From Streptococcus sp. 29887 (GTDB taxonomy: Bacteria > Bacillota > Bacilli > Lactobacillales > Streptococcaceae): 64,000 bases of DNA. Positions 62,301-64,000 of the stretch are shown here, in pieces. The position numbers were made by a program, and so were the translations under genes. The stretch lies in contig NZ_CP118735.1 of assembly GCF_032595075.1 (NCBI RefSeq), forward strand, positions 710,001-774,000, read 5' to 3'. A model generated the notes under the pieces. It was not told the origin of the DNA, did not search any database, and was given only the letters and a program-made list of their open reading frames with translations. Within the stretch, counting starts at the first letter, position 1. The number at the start of each line of letters is the position of its first letter.

Positions 62301-64000
62301 GTCGGAACCGTAGCACCAAGTCAAGTTTATAAAATTATCTTGCGCGAAAAAATTAAGACGGTAACTCCTGATGCTCCTAAAGAGCCAAATACTCCGATAG
62401 ACCCAACTAATCCAACTGGACCAAAATATCCAGACGGAGTAAAAGCAACAGACCTAAACGAAACAGTAAAACGTACAATCAAGTACCAATACGAAAACGG
62501 ATCAGAGGCAAGCCCGACAGTTGAAGAAACATTGACATTTACTCGTACCGCTAAGGTAAATGTCGTTACTGGAGCTCTTGCCTATACCCCATGGACATCA
62601 ACAGATGACGACTTCGATAAGGTAGACACACCAGCTATTGCAGGTTACACTCCAGACAAGGCAAGTGTCGAAGCTGAACTAGACGTGCCAGCTACTGCAG
62701 CAGACAAAGAAGTCATCGTAAGATATGTAAAAGACGCTCAAAAAGCGACCATCACATACAAAGATGACAAAGGAAAAACGCTGGGTAGTGTCGATGAAGT
62801 CACAGGTAAGTCAGGCGAGCCAATCAATTACAGCACAACCGCTCGTATCACTGAATTGAAAAACAAAGGATACGAAGTAGTAACAGATGGCTTCACTAAA
62901 GAAGGTGGTCAAGTCTTCGATACAGATAAGACTACAGACCAACCATTTGAAGTCGTCGTAAGAGAAAAAGTGGTAACAGTCACACCAGAAGATCCGAAAG
63001 ATCCAGGCACTGAGGTAGATCCAGGCAACCCAGACGGACCAGAGTGGCCAGACGGTGTCAAAGAAAGTGACCTAAACGAAACAGTAAAACGTACCATCAA
63101 GTACCAATACGAAGACGGGTCAACAGCTAAGCCAGACGTAGAAGAAACACTAACCTACAAACGTACCGCAACTGTTAACTTGGTAACTAAAGAAGTGACC
63201 TATGGTGAATGGACCTCAGCTGATGATGACTTCGACAAAGTAGACACACCAGCTATTGCAGGTTACACTCCAGACAAGGCAAGTGTCGAAGCTGAACTAG
63301 ACGTGCCAGCTACTGCAGCAGACAAAGAAGTCATCGTAAGATATGTAAAAGACGCTCAAAAAGCGACCATCACATACAAAGATGACAAAGGAAAAACGCT
63401 GGGTAGTGTCGATGAAGTCACAGGTAAGTCAGGCGAGCCAATCAATTACAGCACAACCGCTCGTATCACTGAATTGAAAAACAAAGGATACGAAGTAGTA
63501 ACAGATGGCTTCACTAAAGAAGGTGGTCAAGTCTTCGATACAGATAAGACTACAGACCAACCATTTGAAGTCGTCGTAAGAGAAAAAGTGGTAACAGTCA
63601 CACCAGAAGATCCGAAAGATCCAGGCACTGAGGTAGATCCAGGCAACCCAGACGGACCAGAGTGGCCAGACGGTGTCAAAGAAAGTGACCTAAACGAAAC
63701 AGTAAAACGTACCATCAAGTACCAATACGAAGACGGGTCAACAGCTAAGCCAGACGTAGAAGAAACACTAACCTACAAACGTACCGCAACTGTTAACTTG
63801 GTAACTAAAGAAGTGACCTATGGTGAATGGACCTCAGCTGATGATGACTTCGACAAAGTAGACACACCAGCTATTGCAGGTTACACTCCAGACAAGGCAA
63901 GTGTCGAAGCTGAACTAGACGTGCCAGCTACTGCAGCAGACAAAGAAGTCATCGTAAGATATGTAAAAGACGCTCAAAAAGCGACCATCACATACAAAGA
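59397..64000 (+). CDS. Large YSIRK-type surface adhesin with MucBP-like repeats (3' end outside window)
   Basis: More than 1,534 codons, open at the right edge. The start at 59397 (AGGAGG) leads into an export signal with the YSIRK-like motif RFSIRKFHFGAASVLLG, which directs secretion at the septum. Then come an acidic Glu/Val/Pro-rich stretch (~45-120), paralogous beta-type modules (TYTVRYIDPMNEVI; VNIPYKVVQTDVETGE), a larger domain (~350-750) and MucBP-like units (GSVIIHYVNDKGETI). From residue ~1019 it has 206-residue repeats of the form KRTIKYQYEDGS...ATITYKDDKGKTLGSV. A wall-sorting LPxTG is expected beyond the window. Likely binds host mucin or glycoproteins; this is inferred from the family. 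Confidence 0.93.
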   Translation, partial: MKKGKKGFDWYAARQRFSIRKFHFGAASVLLGVSLVLSVGSKVSATEEIPVSPPVQEVVVSEERADGLPLSEEVSSETSTLLPVSEDVKEEVVTEPVQPADVLQSEEVQSEPDPLVEEEVLSRQAVLTYTVRYIDPMNEVISSETLSIELTTVDQQASYSLVVASTVPEGYRLVVDQDAQQTVNILEGVDNLITFRIEKIESDEAKPNAESASSQEVVKDSSTSPAAENENAISDTQPFAEAPEVQAKSVIERTVNIPYKVVQTDVETGEEKKLGQVGYVSVTTTDEVAKTEVTVTADKLRSGYRLADGQANVITKVVAENETNILSFAVTRKKDEKDNPLTETTVAASGDADGTSGFRAIENATRSANTVSYVTTEWIVPDEAKTVGANFDKAAGDASVTATTTVVPTAYKTTVPEGREVFMVLSLDSQTDPNKATTFNKKYNKDYFFQFSTAKEGEINKVYADLVDKRQNNKILESIEIAQGSTGKFASLAQYEGTSGNNFNYRFEFTPDPSNSTSKNLKINNPNGGNVNTVIYDKVSPKSVGTELNIHDVLVPVRTTQETKYVVKATEKRPEETLATFIQKGALTGDSYTIAGALDFDKYELIAEDVPTVLKGDLAADYKVGAKTIQSIMTHNLVRVSEVTQKDGTHKVHIYLLNPDGTKMLTLDRKGDITEADLTSDNFIKFFTSEDIVPGAVNTLEGSHSYTSKHQFESYKTKPKTVTNVITGETNNFPRNNENFPEGNFFIPEHKAVSLKGKDGKPFGFGGVQMKMVNDNVKNEQHVTYYYAEKGSVIIHYVNDKGETIKRSATLVGHGATGEEYDTKNYKHFSVFTGEGDAIDQYYLRRIDPSTSTLRPVTEDPNELRRIVKIDAETGVVERDTLKELTYVYEKAAKALMEIYLRPVDVETGNVAGPDKLSHTIREQGEKGTIISKRITLDILQTYIDKGYEVISDGFSNKTTYFDSIEDGVGTVAPSQVYKIILREKIKTVTPDAPKEPNTPIDPTNPTGPKYPDGVKATDLNETVKRTIKYQYENGSEASPTVEETLTFTRTAKVNVVTGALAYTPWTSTDDDFDKVDTPAIAGYTPDKASVEAELDVPATAADKEVIVRYVKDAQKATITYKDDKGKTLGSVDEVTGKSGEPINYSTTARITELKNKGYEVVTDGFTKEGGQVFDTDKTTDQPFEVVVREKVVTVTPEDPKDPGTEVDPGNPDGPEWPDGVKESDLNETVKRTIKYQYEDGSTAKPDVEETLTYKRTATVNLVTKEVTYGEWTSADDDFDKVDTPAIAGYTPDKASVEAELDVPATAADKEVIVRYVKDAQKATITYKDDKGKTLGSVDEVTGKSGEPINYSTTARITELKNKGYEVVTDGFTKEGGQVFDTDKTTDQPFEVVVREKVVTVTPEDPKDPGTEVDPGNPDGPEWPDGVKESDLNETVKRTIKYQYEDGSTAKPDVEETLTYKRTATVNLVTKEVTYGEWTSADDDFDKVDTPAIAGYTPDKASVEAELDVPATAADKEVIVRYVKDAQKATITYK
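62451..64000 (+). repeat. 618-bp tandem repeats in the adhesin gene
   Basis: Units start at 62451, 63069 and 63687 (the last is cut off). Units 2 and 3 look identical over the visible 314 bp. Unit 1 differs in its first ~170 bp, then matches. Each unit encodes 206 residues, joined by Pro/Asp/Gly linkers (PEDPKDPGTEVDPGNP). Confidence 0.92.

Noticed and set aside
62909..63718. Repeated 63-codon minus-strand frames in the adhesin repeats
   Set aside because: Identical antisense shadows of the 618-bp units; useful only as a measure of the repeat period.

Overview
The window looks like a chromosomal segment of a Streptococcus, most likely S. suis. This rests on gene order and protein style: vicRKX, pbp2b-recR-ddl-murF, divergent pepQ/ccpA, a cpoA/iagA-type glycolipid pair, an L-lysine-type murE, a YSIRK surface protein, moderate-to-low GC, and AGGAGG-type ribosome binding sites. 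Species is an inference; no rRNA or tRNA gene is visible to settle it.

Layout. 1-3327 (minus): a siderophore-iron ABC operon (fhuC-fhuD-fhuB-fhuG, the last cut by the window edge) behind a Fur/PerR-like box. 3706-6583: murE and a divergent membrane protein. 6600-10521: an accessory island bounded by two identical 25-bp terminator copies. It holds a divergent XRE regulator, an ADP-ribosylglycohydrolase fused to repeats, a glycine-rich membrane segment and a coiled coil, and an overlapping partner of unknown function. 10581-15536: polA, two lipoproteins, a small membrane protein and a CoA-binding protein. 15713-18232: a flavin/heme electron-transfer operon (FMN-binding protein, ApbE, NOX/ferric-reductase-like protein). 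18.3-19.8 kb: an IS110-family element with a structured 5' non-coding end that may encode a bridge RNA. 20330-27691: DUF975 protein, tgt, pepQ, ccpA, two glycolipid glycosyltransferases and a small membrane protein. 27.7-30.4 kb: T-box leader, MazG-like gene and thrS, followed by an ISL3 element with a perfect 8-bp target duplication. 31865-38883: an anchored protein, a polar amino-acid ABC operon (minus) and vicRKX. 39402-46682: an ABC-F protein, then pbp2b, recR, ddl, an OsmC-like gene and murF. 46811-55333: a lineage-specific coiled-coil protein, a TIGR02206 membrane protein, prfC, an ABC exporter half, a PH-domain protein, a YitT-like protein and a two-gene ABC transporter. 56061-59105: a cshA-type DEAD-box helicase and a second ISL3 copy. 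59397 to the end: a large YSIRK adhesin with 618-bp MucBP-type repeats, cut by the right edge.

Intergenic DNA is rich in structure. Palindrome arrays (39.0-39.3 kb, 55.5-55.8 kb) share a 26-bp hairpin in opposite orientations. Small elements bounded by GAAAATCAA-type inverted repeats lie at 32.8, 50.5 and 55.5 kb. A similar structured leader precedes thrS and cshA. Four genes (murE, the 5276 gene, polA, cpoA-like) have a -10 box only 6-7 nt before the ATG, which predicts leaderless mRNAs.

The best candidates for something undescribed are the ADP-ribosylglycohydrolase island with its paired operators, the shared thrS/cshA leader, and the IS110 5' RNA.
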